From JAGNKE01 sp965230245 (GTDB lineage: Bacteria; Pseudomonadota; Alphaproteobacteria; Micavibrionales; Micavibrionaceae): 64,000 nucleotides of DNA. The translations under genes and the position numbers were made by a program. A model generated the notes under the pieces. That model saw nothing but the letters and a program-made list of their open reading frames with translations. It did no database searches and was not told where the DNA came from. The stretch is taken from the NCBI GenBank assembly GCA_965230245.1, contig OZ246000.1, positions 1,488,001 to 1,552,000 on the forward strand. The letters are read 5' to 3'. Shown in pieces: positions 53,651 through 62,062 of the stretch. The first letter of the stretch is position 1; every line of letters starts with the position of its first letter.

Positions 53651-55195
53651 ATGACGGCGGAAGCAAAACTTATGCAAGCAACAAAAACAGTAGAAAATAA
53701 AAATCAGGGAAACCCTGAGGAAAATAGGGGACTTCATTACGAAGAAAACCTCCTGTGGGAGAAGGAACACAGTGACACTCCCGGAGTTGACTTGCCGGAA
53801 CCTGAAGGAAAAGCGCTAAAAACAGGTATTGAAGCACGTGAAAATATAGGTCTGCCGCAAATGAGTGAGCCGCAAGTCCTGCGCCATTTCGTCCGTATGA
53901 GCACATGGAATTACTCCATCGACCACGGGTTTTTCCCGCTCGGCTCTTGCACAATGAAACACAACCCGCGCCTGAATGAAAAAATGGCAAGACTGCCCGG
54001 TTTCGCGCATATCCACCCTCTGCAGCCTGAAAACACGGTGCAGGGCGGTTTGAAACTAATGTACGAACTGCAAAACTGGCTGGCCGAATTAACGGGACTG
54101 CCCGGCGTTTGTCTGGCACCGGCAGCAGGCGCTCACGGAGAGTTGGCAGGCATGATGACAATACGCCGCGCCCACGAACTCAAAAAAGATACAAAACGCA
54201 GATTCGTTCTGACACCTGACTCCGCGCACGGAACAAATCCGGCAACGGCCGTGATGTGCGGCTTTGAAGTCAGGAATATCCCGACCGAGCAGACAGGGCG
54301 CCTGACGGTCGAGGAATTTAAAAAGGCGCTATATGAAACCGACCCGAAGGGCGCGGACATTGCCGGTATGATGGTTACAAACCCCAATACGTGCGGGCTG
54401 TTCGAAACGGATATCATTGAAATGGCGGATCTTCTGCATGAGGCTGGAGGCTACTTCTATTGTGATGGCGCGAACTTCAATGCCCTCGTGGGCAAGGTCA
54501 AGCCCGGCGACTTCGGCGTCGATGTGATGCACATCAATCTCCACAAAACATTTTCAACCCCGCACGGCGGAGGTGGTCCCGGTTCAGGCCCGATCTGCTG
54601 CACCGAAGAACTGGCAAAGTTTATGCCCGTCCCGACAATTTTAAAAGACGGCGACGAATACAAACTGGAATGGGAAGACGACCGCCCCGAAACACTTGGC
54701 CGCCTGAAAGCATTTCAGGGACAGTTCGGCATGCATGTGCGTGCGCTATCCTACATGCTTTCCCACGGCGCAGACGGCTTGAAACAGGTCTCGGAAGATG
54801 CGGTTCTCAATGCCAACTATATCCTGAGCCAGTTAAAGGAAGAGTTCCACGTTCCTTATGAAGGGCCGTGTATGCATGAATGCCTCATAACGCACAAGCA
54901 CCAAAAAGCCAACGGCGTTGAAACATTGGATATCGCAAAAGGACTTGTTGAAAACGGTTTCCACCCGATGACGGTATACTTCCCGCTCGTCCTGCCCGGG
55001 ACAATGCTCATCGAACCGACCGAAACCGAGAGCAAAGATTCGATTGATCGTTTTATTACGGTGATGAAGAGCTTTGCCGAAGACATCAAAAACGGCGATA
55101 CGGAAAAGTTTAAAGAATTTCCTCTGTCCACACCGCGTCGAAGACTCGATGAAGTAAAAGCAGCCAGAAATCCGGTATTGAAATGCCAAGATTAG
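53651..55195 (+). CDS. gcvPB: Glycine dehydrogenase (decarboxylating) subunit 2
   Basis: 514 residues. The PLP-binding Lys lies in HINLHKTFSTPHGGGGPGSG near residues 297-316; FFPLGSCTMKHNPRLNE near 95-111 and PDSAHGTNPATA near 194-205 are family blocks. The C-terminal part is complete. With gcvPA it decarboxylates glycine and loads the H protein. The L protein (lpd) is not in the window. Confidence 0.96.
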   Translation: MTAEAKLMQATKTVENKNQGNPEENRGLHYEENLLWEKEHSDTPGVDLPEPEGKALKTGIEARENIGLPQMSEPQVLRHFVRMSTWNYSIDHGFFPLGSCTMKHNPRLNEKMARLPGFAHIHPLQPENTVQGGLKLMYELQNWLAELTGLPGVCLAPAAGAHGELAGMMTIRRAHELKKDTKRRFVLTPDSAHGTNPATAVMCGFEVRNIPTEQTGRLTVEEFKKALYETDPKGADIAGMMVTNPNTCGLFETDIIEMADLLHEAGGYFYCDGANFNALVGKVKPGDFGVDVMHINLHKTFSTPHGGGGPGSGPICCTEELAKFMPVPTILKDGDEYKLEWEDDRPETLGRLKAFQGQFGMHVRALSYMLSHGADGLKQVSEDAVLNANYILSQLKEEFHVPYEGPCMHECLITHKHQKANGVETLDIAKGLVENGFHPMTVYFPLVLPGTMLIEPTETESKDSIDRFITVMKSFAEDIKNGDTEKFKEFPLSTPRRRLDEVKAARNPVLKCQD

Positions 55196-55218
55196 CCATA
55201 AGCAAGACTTCGAGTTGA

Positions 55219-55650
55219 TTATATCTGCCAGTTGTCCTTGGAATTGTGATAATGCAGGACGGTGTCCGCAATAATACTGATTAACAGCGTCGGATCTTTA
55301 TCGTGTTTGGATAAGCATCTGGAAATATTAAGTTTATCACATTCTTCTTTGGAAATTTTTCGCATATCCAAACCTGTTAACAGGATAACGGGCGTTGTAA
55401 TACCCATCAAACGGATTTCCCGGGTCAGATCCAGACCGGATTTGCCCTGATCAAGTTTGTAATCAACGATGAATATGTCATGAACATTCTCTTTCATGAC
55501 CTTCAATCCATCCTCAAAACTTCCCGCCCAGCAGATCTTGTGACGGAAATCACGACCGTTTTCCAAACTCGTCCTTGTCAGAATAAAGTCTGTTTCGGAA
55601 TCATCGACCATCAGGATTTTAATGGTGTCCTCGTCCGTTTCTTCGCTCAC
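55219..55650 (-). CDS. Single-domain response regulator (receiver only)
   Basis: 143 residues. The receiver fold is complete: acidic pair in ILMVDDSETD near residues 12-21, phospho-acceptor Asp in IFIVDYKLDQGKSGLD (about 60), Thr in VILLTGLD, and Lys in CLSKHDKDP. There is no output domain, so it must act through a partner. It is convergent with gcvPB, and no kinase is next to it. Confidence 0.9.
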   Translation of the reverse strand: MSEETDEDTIKILMVDDSETDFILTRTSLENGRDFRHKICWAGSFEDGLKVMKENVHDIFIVDYKLDQGKSGLDLTREIRLMGITTPVILLTGLDMRKISKEECDKLNISRCLSKHDKDPTLLISIIADTVLHYHNSKDNWQI

Positions 55651-55916
55651 GGGGACTGCTCCTTTCCTAAACTTAAGAGCGTATATATTAACTTACCAGT
55701 ATACTTTAAATAGAATCACTTATTATGTTTACAGATATACTATATAAACTGTTCCTCGGTTGATTTTAATCAATAAAAAATATTTTACTGGTTTTTGCCG
55801 ATATAATGTTGTAACAAAATGACATCTCCCCTAAAAAAATCTTCGACCAAACGGCCACCGGCCGCAAAAATCGATACGGGAAGAAAAGAAACGAATAACT
55901 TTTTTAGGTGCACATC

Positions 55917-56114
55917 ATGGCTAAAACAGGACCCTCAGAATTCATTCGTCAGGTTCGCAATGAAATGAAAAAAGTCACCTGGCCCACCCGTCAGGAAACA
56001 ACCGTTAGTATGATTGCCGTGTTTATCATGGTTTTCCTTGCATCCTTCTTTCTCTATTTCGCGGATCAGATCATTTCTTTCGGTGTACGCGAGATCATGA
56101 GCATCGGGCTATAA
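55917..56114 (+). CDS. secE: Preprotein translocase subunit SecE
   Basis: 65 residues from the ATG at 55917, six bases after AGGTG; a longer frame from 55908 adds three residues. FIRQVRNEMKKVTWPTRQET (about 8-27) is the SecE signature and one membrane helix follows. It stabilises SecY in the translocon. tRNA-Trp, which often precedes secE, is absent here. Confidence 0.95.
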   Translation: MAKTGPSEFIRQVRNEMKKVTWPTRQETTVSMIAVFIMVFLASFFLYFADQIISFGVREIMSIGL

Positions 56115-56156
56115 AAACAAAACAAACAAAAACGGATTTAAGAAAGGACGAAGACA

Positions 56157-56690
56157 ATGGCAAAACGCTGGTATGTTCTGCATGTCTATTCAGGATTTGA
56201 GAACAAGGTCGCCGAAGCGATCAAGGAAAAAGCAAAAAAACAAGGGCTAGAAGACTGCATCGACGAAATCCTCGTTCCGATGGAAGAAGTCGTCGAAGTC
56301 AGACGCGGTCAGCGCGTAAACGCCGAGCGAAAATTTTTCCCCGGTTATGTTCTGGCAAAACTGGATATGCAGGACGAAGTTTGGCACCTGATCAAGGACA
56401 CACCGAAGGTCAGCGGCTTCTTGGGAGCCGGCGGCAATAAGCCCGTTCCGATCAGTGAAGCGGAAGCGCAACGCATCCTCCAGCAGGTTCAGGAAGGAAT
56501 TGACCGCCCGCGCCCGTCTGTCACATACGATATCGGCGAAGAGGTCAAGGTTACCGATGGCCCGTTTGCCTCATTCAACGGCTTTGTCGAGGAAATCGAC
56601 GAAGACAAGGCCAAGCTTAAAGTATCCGTATCCATCTTTGGCCGCGCAACACCTGTGGAGCTGGAATACGGTCAGGTTGAAAAAATCTAG
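56157..56690 (+). CDS. nusG: Transcription termination/antitermination factor NusG
   Basis: 177 residues. The NGN domain starts with RWYVLHVYSGFENKVAEAI, and the KOW domain has EEVKVTDGPFASFNGFVEEI near 125-144 and the terminal ATPVELEYGQVEKI. It is coupled with secE and ends before a strong terminator, so it is not co-transcribed with rplK as in most bacteria. Confidence 0.97.
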   Translation: MAKRWYVLHVYSGFENKVAEAIKEKAKKQGLEDCIDEILVPMEEVVEVRRGQRVNAERKFFPGYVLAKLDMQDEVWHLIKDTPKVSGFLGAGGNKPVPISEAEAQRILQQVQEGIDRPRPSVTYDIGEEVKVTDGPFASFNGFVEEIDEDKAKLKVSVSIFGRATPVELEYGQVEKI

Positions 56691-56723
56691 AAAGAGTGAT
56701 CCTCCTGAGATCAAATTGTTAAA

Positions 56724-56757
56724 AAAGCCCGGATCATACCGGGCTTTGTTTTTTTTA
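56724..56757. terminator. Bidirectional terminator between nusG and the carboxyltransferase gene
   Basis: The 9-bp stem AAAGCCCGG / CCGGGCTTT with a six-base loop is flanked by an A run on the left and a long T run on the right. It can serve nusG (+) and the convergent gene (-). Confidence 0.93.
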
Positions 56758-56778
56758 TGTTGTTAAAAAATCAAAGGC

Positions 56779-58860
56779 TTAGGCCATCTCATGAACCTCA
56801 ACGCCTCCTGCATCGCGTGATCTATGGACATCAAGCGTGCCGGGAACATATGCGGCCTCAGGAACGGCCTTGGCGCTCACGCATTTGGCCTGACAGGCAT
56901 CAGCAATAATCTCATTCGCCATAGCGACTGCACGGGACATCTGAACGGTCTCAAACCCCTCGTCATATAAAAGCTGAGGAATATGCTCTATGTATTCTTC
57001 AAGTTGCTCCCGCGCCTCATCAGACCACGCATCAAAATGCTCGGCGTAAAACGCGGCACCTGCACGTTTATCGGCATCAATCTCGGGCGTATGGGCTTTA
57101 TAATGTGAACGTTTTTCCTGTTCCAGCACGGCCTGCGCCACACCCTCGATAACGGCTGCACCGCCAAGGGCTTCGTAAACATCGTATTTGGTTTTAACTT
57201 CAATACCGTTCTTGTAATACGGCTCGTAACCTTCATCCTGCGCGTATTTCGGAAGTTCGGGCGCAGGATTTGAAACAAGTTCGCCGTTTAGCTTCTTGCT
57301 GACATGCGTAAAACCCTCACGCTTGCCGTTATCCCAAAGGGCAACGGTCACAACATCATCAGCACTGACATCTGTAAACCCTGCAGCTTCAAGATCGGCC
57401 ACGGCCTTATCAACGCGCGGCGGAATAAGGGATGCGGGACGTGCATCCTTCTGGTCTTCGGGGAGTGCTTGTTCTTTAACTTTTGTTGTGTCGGCCAGCC
57501 CTTGGTCAACCTCGCCGGGAATACGTCCCAGACGCCCCGACATATATTTTGCAATATCGGTTGTCATCTTCGCGTGTATCGCGGAAATGATAAAGGCCTC
57601 ACCGCGGCCGATATATCCGCGCCCTTGAGAGGGAGTACGGCTGTCATCATTCAAAACATCGGTAACGTATTTCAGAACTTCTTGTGAGCCGTTCGGCTGC
57701 TTTTTAAGCTTCTGGATCTCGGGGCCGTGTTCTTTATCGGCAACAAAGTGCAAAAGAATTTGCGCGGCCTGCGTTGTCGTGTTCTTCGCATGCGGCGTCA
57801 CCTGCATCGGATCGCCAAGTAACGGCAGGAGTTTTTCCTGTACGCGGTAAATCGCAATTTGCGCATCATCCCACTCCAGCCCCATCATAGCGCTTGTGCT
57901 TGGGTGAACCATACCTTTGAGCGTAGACGCAGCGCCGCCGGGCGCCTTCGCCGCTCGCATCGCATCAAAAACCTCCTTGTTAAAAGACGGCTCAAAGTCG
58001 CGATATTGGAAATGCAGTGCATTCAGGGCAGGGCGGTCAGCCTCAATCGCATCCAGATTAAGCTGCGGCGCACGGGCGCGCACTTCCGGATTGGGGTGGT
58101 TCTCGATCATCTCTATAAGACGCAAAACGGAGGGTTGCGCCACGTTTTCTGACGTCGCGGGATGCCCGCAATCAATCGTATCCGCACCCGCTTCAATCGC
58201 GGCCATGTAAATCGCATACGCCATACCATGTGTGTTATGGGCATGAACATGAACTTCTTTCTCGGGAAATTCTTCCTTCAGCCACTTGGTCAGTTCGTAA
58301 ACATCTTCCGGCGGGGCAACACCGACAGGATCCTTGATATAAAAACTGTCCGCACCTGCTTCATAAAGCTCGCGAGCGGTCTGTTTGTACATCTCCATAG
58401 TATAGGCTTCGCTGTCCGCAACACAGATGACGCCTTGCGCGTGTTTTCCCTGCTTCTTGACCTCTTCAATGACCTTGGTCTGTTTACGCGTATCATTAAA
58501 CCCGTCAAAAATCGTGAAAATATCAACGCCGGCTTCCGCGCTTTGCTTGACGTAAGCCTCGATCACATCGTCTGGATTGTCATCGTAGCCGACAAGCGTA
58601 TCACCGCGCACCAGAATACTGAGCGGTGTATCGGGATAGGCCTCGCGCATCGTGCGAAACTCGTCCCACGGGTCACGACCTTCCATCATCGGTTTGTGAA
58701 AAAACGTGCCGCCGCCACCCTGAATGGAACTATAACCGACATCTTCGGCATGCGCTTCGGCCGTCGTCATCTCTTCAGCCGATAAAACGCCGGCAAAGTT
58801 AGACTGATTCACATCGCGGATTGTGTTCTGAATTTTAACAGGATTTGGATTTGTACTCAT
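56779..58860 (-). CDS. Carboxyltransferase-domain (HMGL-like) enzyme without biotinyl domain
   Basis: 693 residues. The N-terminal TIM barrel resembles pyruvate carboxylase subunit B/oxaloacetate decarboxylase alpha: NTIRDVNQSNFAG near 12-24 (metal Asp16), FTIFDGFND near 115, YIKDPVGV with Lys176, and HVHAHN with metal ligands His206 and His208. The middle region (about 260-470) matches the conserved PYC/OAD carboxylase domain (PGGAASTLKGMVHPSTSAMM). The last 200 residues do not contain the AMKM biotin motif of these enzymes. It may work with a separate carrier protein or do another carboxyl-transfer or aldolase reaction. It sits between nusG and rplK on the opposite strand. Confidence 0.8.
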   Translation of the reverse strand: MSTNPNPVKIQNTIRDVNQSNFAGVLSAEEMTTAEAHAEDVGYSSIQGGGGTFFHKPMMEGRDPWDEFRTMREAYPDTPLSILVRGDTLVGYDDNPDDVIEAYVKQSAEAGVDIFTIFDGFNDTRKQTKVIEEVKKQGKHAQGVICVADSEAYTMEMYKQTARELYEAGADSFYIKDPVGVAPPEDVYELTKWLKEEFPEKEVHVHAHNTHGMAYAIYMAAIEAGADTIDCGHPATSENVAQPSVLRLIEMIENHPNPEVRARAPQLNLDAIEADRPALNALHFQYRDFEPSFNKEVFDAMRAAKAPGGAASTLKGMVHPSTSAMMGLEWDDAQIAIYRVQEKLLPLLGDPMQVTPHAKNTTTQAAQILLHFVADKEHGPEIQKLKKQPNGSQEVLKYVTDVLNDDSRTPSQGRGYIGRGEAFIISAIHAKMTTDIAKYMSGRLGRIPGEVDQGLADTTKVKEQALPEDQKDARPASLIPPRVDKAVADLEAAGFTDVSADDVVTVALWDNGKREGFTHVSKKLNGELVSNPAPELPKYAQDEGYEPYYKNGIEVKTKYDVYEALGGAAVIEGVAQAVLEQEKRSHYKAHTPEIDADKRAGAAFYAEHFDAWSDEAREQLEEYIEHIPQLLYDEGFETVQMSRAVAMANEIIADACQAKCVSAKAVPEAAYVPGTLDVHRSRDAGGVEVHEMA

Positions 58861-58991
58861 GTCACCCTACACGCTCTATTAACAGTGAATATTTTCTCAC
58901 ATATATGTAAAGATTTTTATAAGCGTACATGTTTAGTGTGCGGACAACAGGCATGTCAAGCATGCGCTATATTGCAGCGCGAAAGGTCGTC

Positions 58992-59189
58992 TTATGCGCT
59001 CCACATGAGTTTAAGCTGTTCTGCGGCGATAGTGACCTGATTAATTGTGCGTCCGACGGAATCAAGAAATTCAACGAGATAGGTTTCGGGCGGGTTTCCG
59101 TTAACCTCGACAATAAATCCGTGCTTTCCGGCAAATAGGTCATGTTCGGGAAGGTCATCCCTTAAGGCAATAATATCATCTATACTCAT
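58992..59189 (-). CDS. DUF4926-like small protein
   Basis: 65 residues from the ATG at 59189, preceded by AGGGGA; the longer frame from 59234 is less likely. The pattern IIALRDDLPEHDLFAGKHGF, IVEV, PPETYLVEFLDSVGRTI and TIAAEQL fits DUF4926, a short beta-barrel-like domain of unknown function seen in many bacteria. It stands alone upstream of rplK on the opposite strand. Confidence 0.7.
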   Translation of the reverse strand: MSIDDIIALRDDLPEHDLFAGKHGFIVEVNGNPPETYLVEFLDSVGRTINQVTIAAEQLKLMWSA

Positions 59190-59292
59190 CGGCAATCCCC
59201 TGAACGATAGTGTTTTTTTATAATCAGACTGCATTACATAAGCGCCTCAGACCATTTTGGCAAGTTTACAAAAAATACGCAGTAAATTTTTC

Positions 59293-59321
59293 TTGATCTA
59301 TCCACATCAACCCTTTATGTT
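59293..59321 (+). promoter_or_regulatory. Probable promoter of the rplK operon
   Basis: TTGATC (59293-59298) and TATGTT (59316-59321) are separated by 17 bp, about 80 bp before rplK. A separate promoter is needed because nusG ends in a terminator 2.6 kb upstream. Confidence 0.5.
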
Positions 59322-59400
59322 CCGCCCATTATTGTGGAAGGCGTTCTCATAAAGGCCATTGGGCGCCGCACCACGAACTCTTTAAACGAAGGAGGAAACA

Positions 59401-59829
59401 ATGGCGAAAAAAGTAGCAGGCAGCATTAGCCTGACAATCCCGGGTGGCGCGGCAAACCCGTCTCCACCGGTAGGCCCGGCTCTGGGTCAGCACGGCGTGA
59501 ATATCATGGAATTCTGTAAGGCGTTTAACGCGAAGACAGAAGAACAAAAAGGTATTCCGATTCCGGTTATAATCACGGTTTTTGAAGACCGTTCCTTTAC
59601 ATTCATAACGAAGACCCCGCCGGCAAGTTACTACCTGCTGCAGGCCGTGAAGAAGCCAAAGGGCGCAAACAACCCCGGACATGAGACAGTAGCACAGGTG
59701 CGCAAGTCTCAGGTTAAAGATATTGCCGAAAAGAAAATGGTGGACTTGAACGCCAATGACATCGATGCGGCAATGAAAATCATTGAAGGCTCAGCCCGTT
59801 CCATGGGTATCGAAGTCGTGGAGGGTTAA
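59401..59829 (+). CDS. rplK: 50S ribosomal protein L11
   Basis: 142 residues. The motif [20 protein letters not shown] (about 27-46) and the C-terminal RNA-binding domain ([17 protein letters not shown], then [13 protein letters not shown]) are typical. GAAGGAGGAAACA before the ATG is a very strong ribosome binding site. Confidence 0.98.
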   Translation: MAKKVAGSISLTIPGGAANPSPPVGPALGQHGVNIMEFCKAFNAKTEEQKGIPIPVIITVFEDRSFTFITKTPPASYYLLQAVKKPKGANNPGHETVAQVRKSQVKDIAEKKMVDLNANDIDAAMKIIEGSARSMGIEVVEG

Positions 59830-59833
59830 GACA

Positions 59834-60553
59834 ATGACAAAAGAGACAAAGAAGAAAAAAGAGATCAACGAAGCAATTGACCGTAACAAATTCTACACAG
59901 TAGAAGAGGCGGTAAAGCTACTGAAGGATCTGTCCAAAAAGCGTAACTTTGATGAAACATTCGAAGTGGCCGTGAACCTGAACATTGACCCGAAACACGC
60001 TGACCAGCAGGTCCGCGGTATGCTGACTTTGCCGAATGGCACAGGTGCAAGCGTACGCGTTGCGGTCTTTGCAAAGGACGACAAGGCCGAAGCGGCAAAA
60101 GCGGCAGGCGCGGACATCGTCGGTGCGGAAGACCTGATGGAAAAGATCCAGAACGGCGATATCGATTTCGAACGTTGTATTGCAACACCGGACATGATGG
60201 CTCTTGTCGGTCGTGTCGGTAAAATCCTTGGCCCGAAAGGTCTGATGCCGAACCCGAAACTGGGAACGGTCACACCGAACGTCGAGGAAGCTGTTAAAGC
60301 TGCTAAGGGCGGCGCGATTGAATACCGTGCGGAAAAAGCCGGTATCGTGCATGCACGTGTCGGTAAGGCATCCTTCGATGAGAAGAAGCTGATCGAAAAC
60401 GTTCAGGCCTTCATCGAAACAATCCAGAAAGCCAGACCGTCCGGCGCGAAAGGGAAATACTTCAAAAAGATTTCCATGACGACGTCTATGGGCCCGGGCT
60501 TGAAGCTGGATCTCGTAGCCGCAACAGGCGTAGAGCAAACAAAAGCCGCTTGA
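59834..60553 (+). CDS. rplA: 50S ribosomal protein L1
   Basis: 239 residues from the ATG at 59834, four bases after rplK; a frame opening at 59783 overlaps rplK and is not used. L1 blocks such as [40 protein letters not shown] and the C-terminal [11 protein letters not shown] are present. It binds 23S rRNA and often represses its own operon. Confidence 0.97.
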   Translation: MTKETKKKKEINEAIDRNKFYTVEEAVKLLKDLSKKRNFDETFEVAVNLNIDPKHADQQVRGMLTLPNGTGASVRVAVFAKDDKAEAAKAAGADIVGAEDLMEKIQNGDIDFERCIATPDMMALVGRVGKILGPKGLMPNPKLGTVTPNVEEAVKAAKGGAIEYRAEKAGIVHARVGKASFDEKKLIENVQAFIETIQKARPSGAKGKYFKKISMTTSMGPGLKLDLVAATGVEQTKAA

Positions 60554-60798
60554 GCGATAATTATTACTTGACGAGCCTGAACTTTTTAACTAAGACAGGC
60601 TCGTCTAATTAATACCTGTCCGAGACTGCAGGAGCTTTTAAAAAGCTTAAACGACCTGCACAGATGGGAAGAAAACAAACCGGCCTTATAAAAAAAAGGG
60701 CTGACGTATTCTTTTCACAGAACATATCTCTGGACAGGCGGCTTAAAAGAAAAGCCGCTTTTTTAATGTTTGAATTTTTTGTAGCAGGAGTGAAGACC
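60554..60798 (+). promoter_or_regulatory. L10-type leader region before rplJ
   Basis: A 245-bp non-coding stretch with several complementary segments (GACGAGCCTG with CAGGCTCGTC at 60570-60605; GCAGG/CCTGC near 60630-60660) and a terminator-like hairpin. In many bacteria the rplJ leader folds into an RNA bound by L10(L12)4 for autogenous control. The structure here is read by eye only. Confidence 0.55.
60738..60764 (+). terminator. Intrinsic terminator or attenuator in the rplJ leader
   Basis: The stem GCGGCTT / AAGCCGC with a seven-base loop is followed by six T, 35 bp before rplJ. Its place inside the leader suggests that transcription into rplJL and rpoB is partly attenuated. Confidence 0.75.
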
Positions 60799-61317
60799 AT
60801 GGGCATGAGCCGGGCACAAAAGGAACAAGAAATTAAAGCGCTGAACGAGCGCTTTGCGAATGATGAGATTGTGGTGGTCACACACTACACCGGCCTGACG
60901 GTTTCGGACATGTCCGAACTGCGTGCTGGTCTGCGCGAAAACGGCGCAACCTTTAAGGTCACAAAAAACAGCCTCGCAAAACGCGCGATCAAAGGCACAC
61001 GCTACGAAGCGATCGAAGACATGTTCTCAGGTCAGACAGGCGTGGCGTCCTCTAAGGATCCTGTCGCGGCAGCGAAAGGTGCATACGAATTTGCCAAGAA
61101 AAACGACAAACTGGTTATCCTCGGCGGTAGCTTGGGCGATGTTGTTCTTGATGCAAAAGGGGTTGAGGCACTGGCGAAACTGCCAAGCCTTGATGAAATC
61201 CGCTCTAAACTGGTTGGTCTTCTGGTTGCACCTGCAATCAAGATCGCTGGTGTTACTCAGGCTCCGGCACGCGAACTCGTTGGCGTGACCAAAGCCTACG
61301 GCGAGAAAGCGGAATAA
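60799..61317 (+). CDS. rplJ: 50S ribosomal protein L10
   Basis: 172 residues from the ATG at 60799, eight bases after GCAGGAG. The longer in-frame opening at 60664 would translate through the terminator hairpin and is rejected. VVVTHYTGLTVSDMSELRAG and FKVTKNSLAKRAI are L10 blocks; the C-terminal helix that binds L7/L12 dimers is present. Confidence 0.96.
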   Translation: MGMSRAQKEQEIKALNERFANDEIVVVTHYTGLTVSDMSELRAGLRENGATFKVTKNSLAKRAIKGTRYEAIEDMFSGQTGVASSKDPVAAAKGAYEFAKKNDKLVILGGSLGDVVLDAKGVEALAKLPSLDEIRSKLVGLLVAPAIKIAGVTQAPARELVGVTKAYGEKAE

Positions 61318-61374
61318 TAACGGGTTTTATGAATTCAGCGTATTTGATTACGATTTTAATAGGAGGAAAAGAAA

Positions 61375-61755
61375 ATGGCTGCTGATTTGGAAAAAATTGT
61401 TGAACAACTCTCAGAACTGACTGTTCTTGAAGCTGCTGAGCTGTCCAAACTTCTCGAAGAGAAGTGGGGCGTTACGGCTGCTGCTGCTGCACCTGTCATG
61501 GTTGCTGGTGGCGCAGGTGGCGATGCTGCTGCTGCGGAAGAGAAAGACGAATTCGACGTCATTCTTGAAAGCGCAGGCGGTAACAAGATTGCTGTTATCA
61601 AGGAAGTTCGTGCGATCACAGGTCTTGGCCTGAAAGAAGCGAAAGAACTCGTTGAAGCAGGCGGCAAGGCTGTTAAAGAAGGCGCTGCTAAGGCAGAAGC
61701 TGAAGAAATCAAAGGCAAGCTTGAAGCAGCTGGCGCAACCGTCGCTCTTAAGTAA
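61375..61755 (+). CDS. rplL: 50S ribosomal protein L7/L12
   Basis: 126 residues: N-terminal dimerisation helices ([20 protein letters not shown]), an Ala/Gly-rich hinge, and the C-terminal domain with [19 protein letters not shown]. It forms the stalk that recruits translation factors. TAGGAGGAAAAGAAA is an excellent ribosome binding site, as expected for the most abundant stalk protein. Confidence 0.98.
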   Translation: MAADLEKIVEQLSELTVLEAAELSKLLEEKWGVTAAAAAPVMVAGGAGGDAAAAEEKDEFDVILESAGGNKIAVIKEVRAITGLGLKEAKELVEAGGKAVKEGAAKAEAEEIKGKLEAAGATVALK

Positions 61756-62062
61756 GTCTCTTACAATATACATCACATTTCCCGCATTGCGCATAAGCCG
61801 CTTTGTGGGAAATGTGCCTATTCAACCTTTAATAAGGTTGACAACGGCTGGACATATAGTCCATATAGCTAACAAAATTCTGGGATAGACGTGATACCCG
61901 TAAGTTATAACGGCCTCCGCACCGCGGAGAAACACTAGATTATTTATGACCGCATCGGCCCTTGATCGGGCCGCAAGGCGGTGTTTGCTCTTTTAAGCGG
62001 TTTTTAAGAGCCAGAAACAAGTGACGTTTGAACACGAACGCGATCGAAAAGGTAGGATCAAT
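61756..62062 (+). other. Non-coding rplL-rpoB spacer with a strong hairpin
   Basis: 307 bp without a gene. It contains the 10-bp inverted repeat CACATTTCCC / GGGAAATGTG (61774-61783 and 61807-61816), which has no T run and so is not a terminator. In E. coli an RNase III site lies in the same spacer; a similar processing role here is inferred. Smaller GC-rich dyads follow near 61915 and 61960. Confidence 0.6.

Noticed and set aside
58929..59138. Small plus-strand gene opposite the DUF4926-like gene
   Set aside because: The minus-strand frame has a good ribosome binding site and a recognisable domain pattern; the plus-strand product does not.
60664..60798. N-terminal extension of L10
   Set aside because: It would add 45 residues not found in L10 and would translate through the leader and terminator hairpin; the ATG at 60799 has an excellent ribosome binding site.
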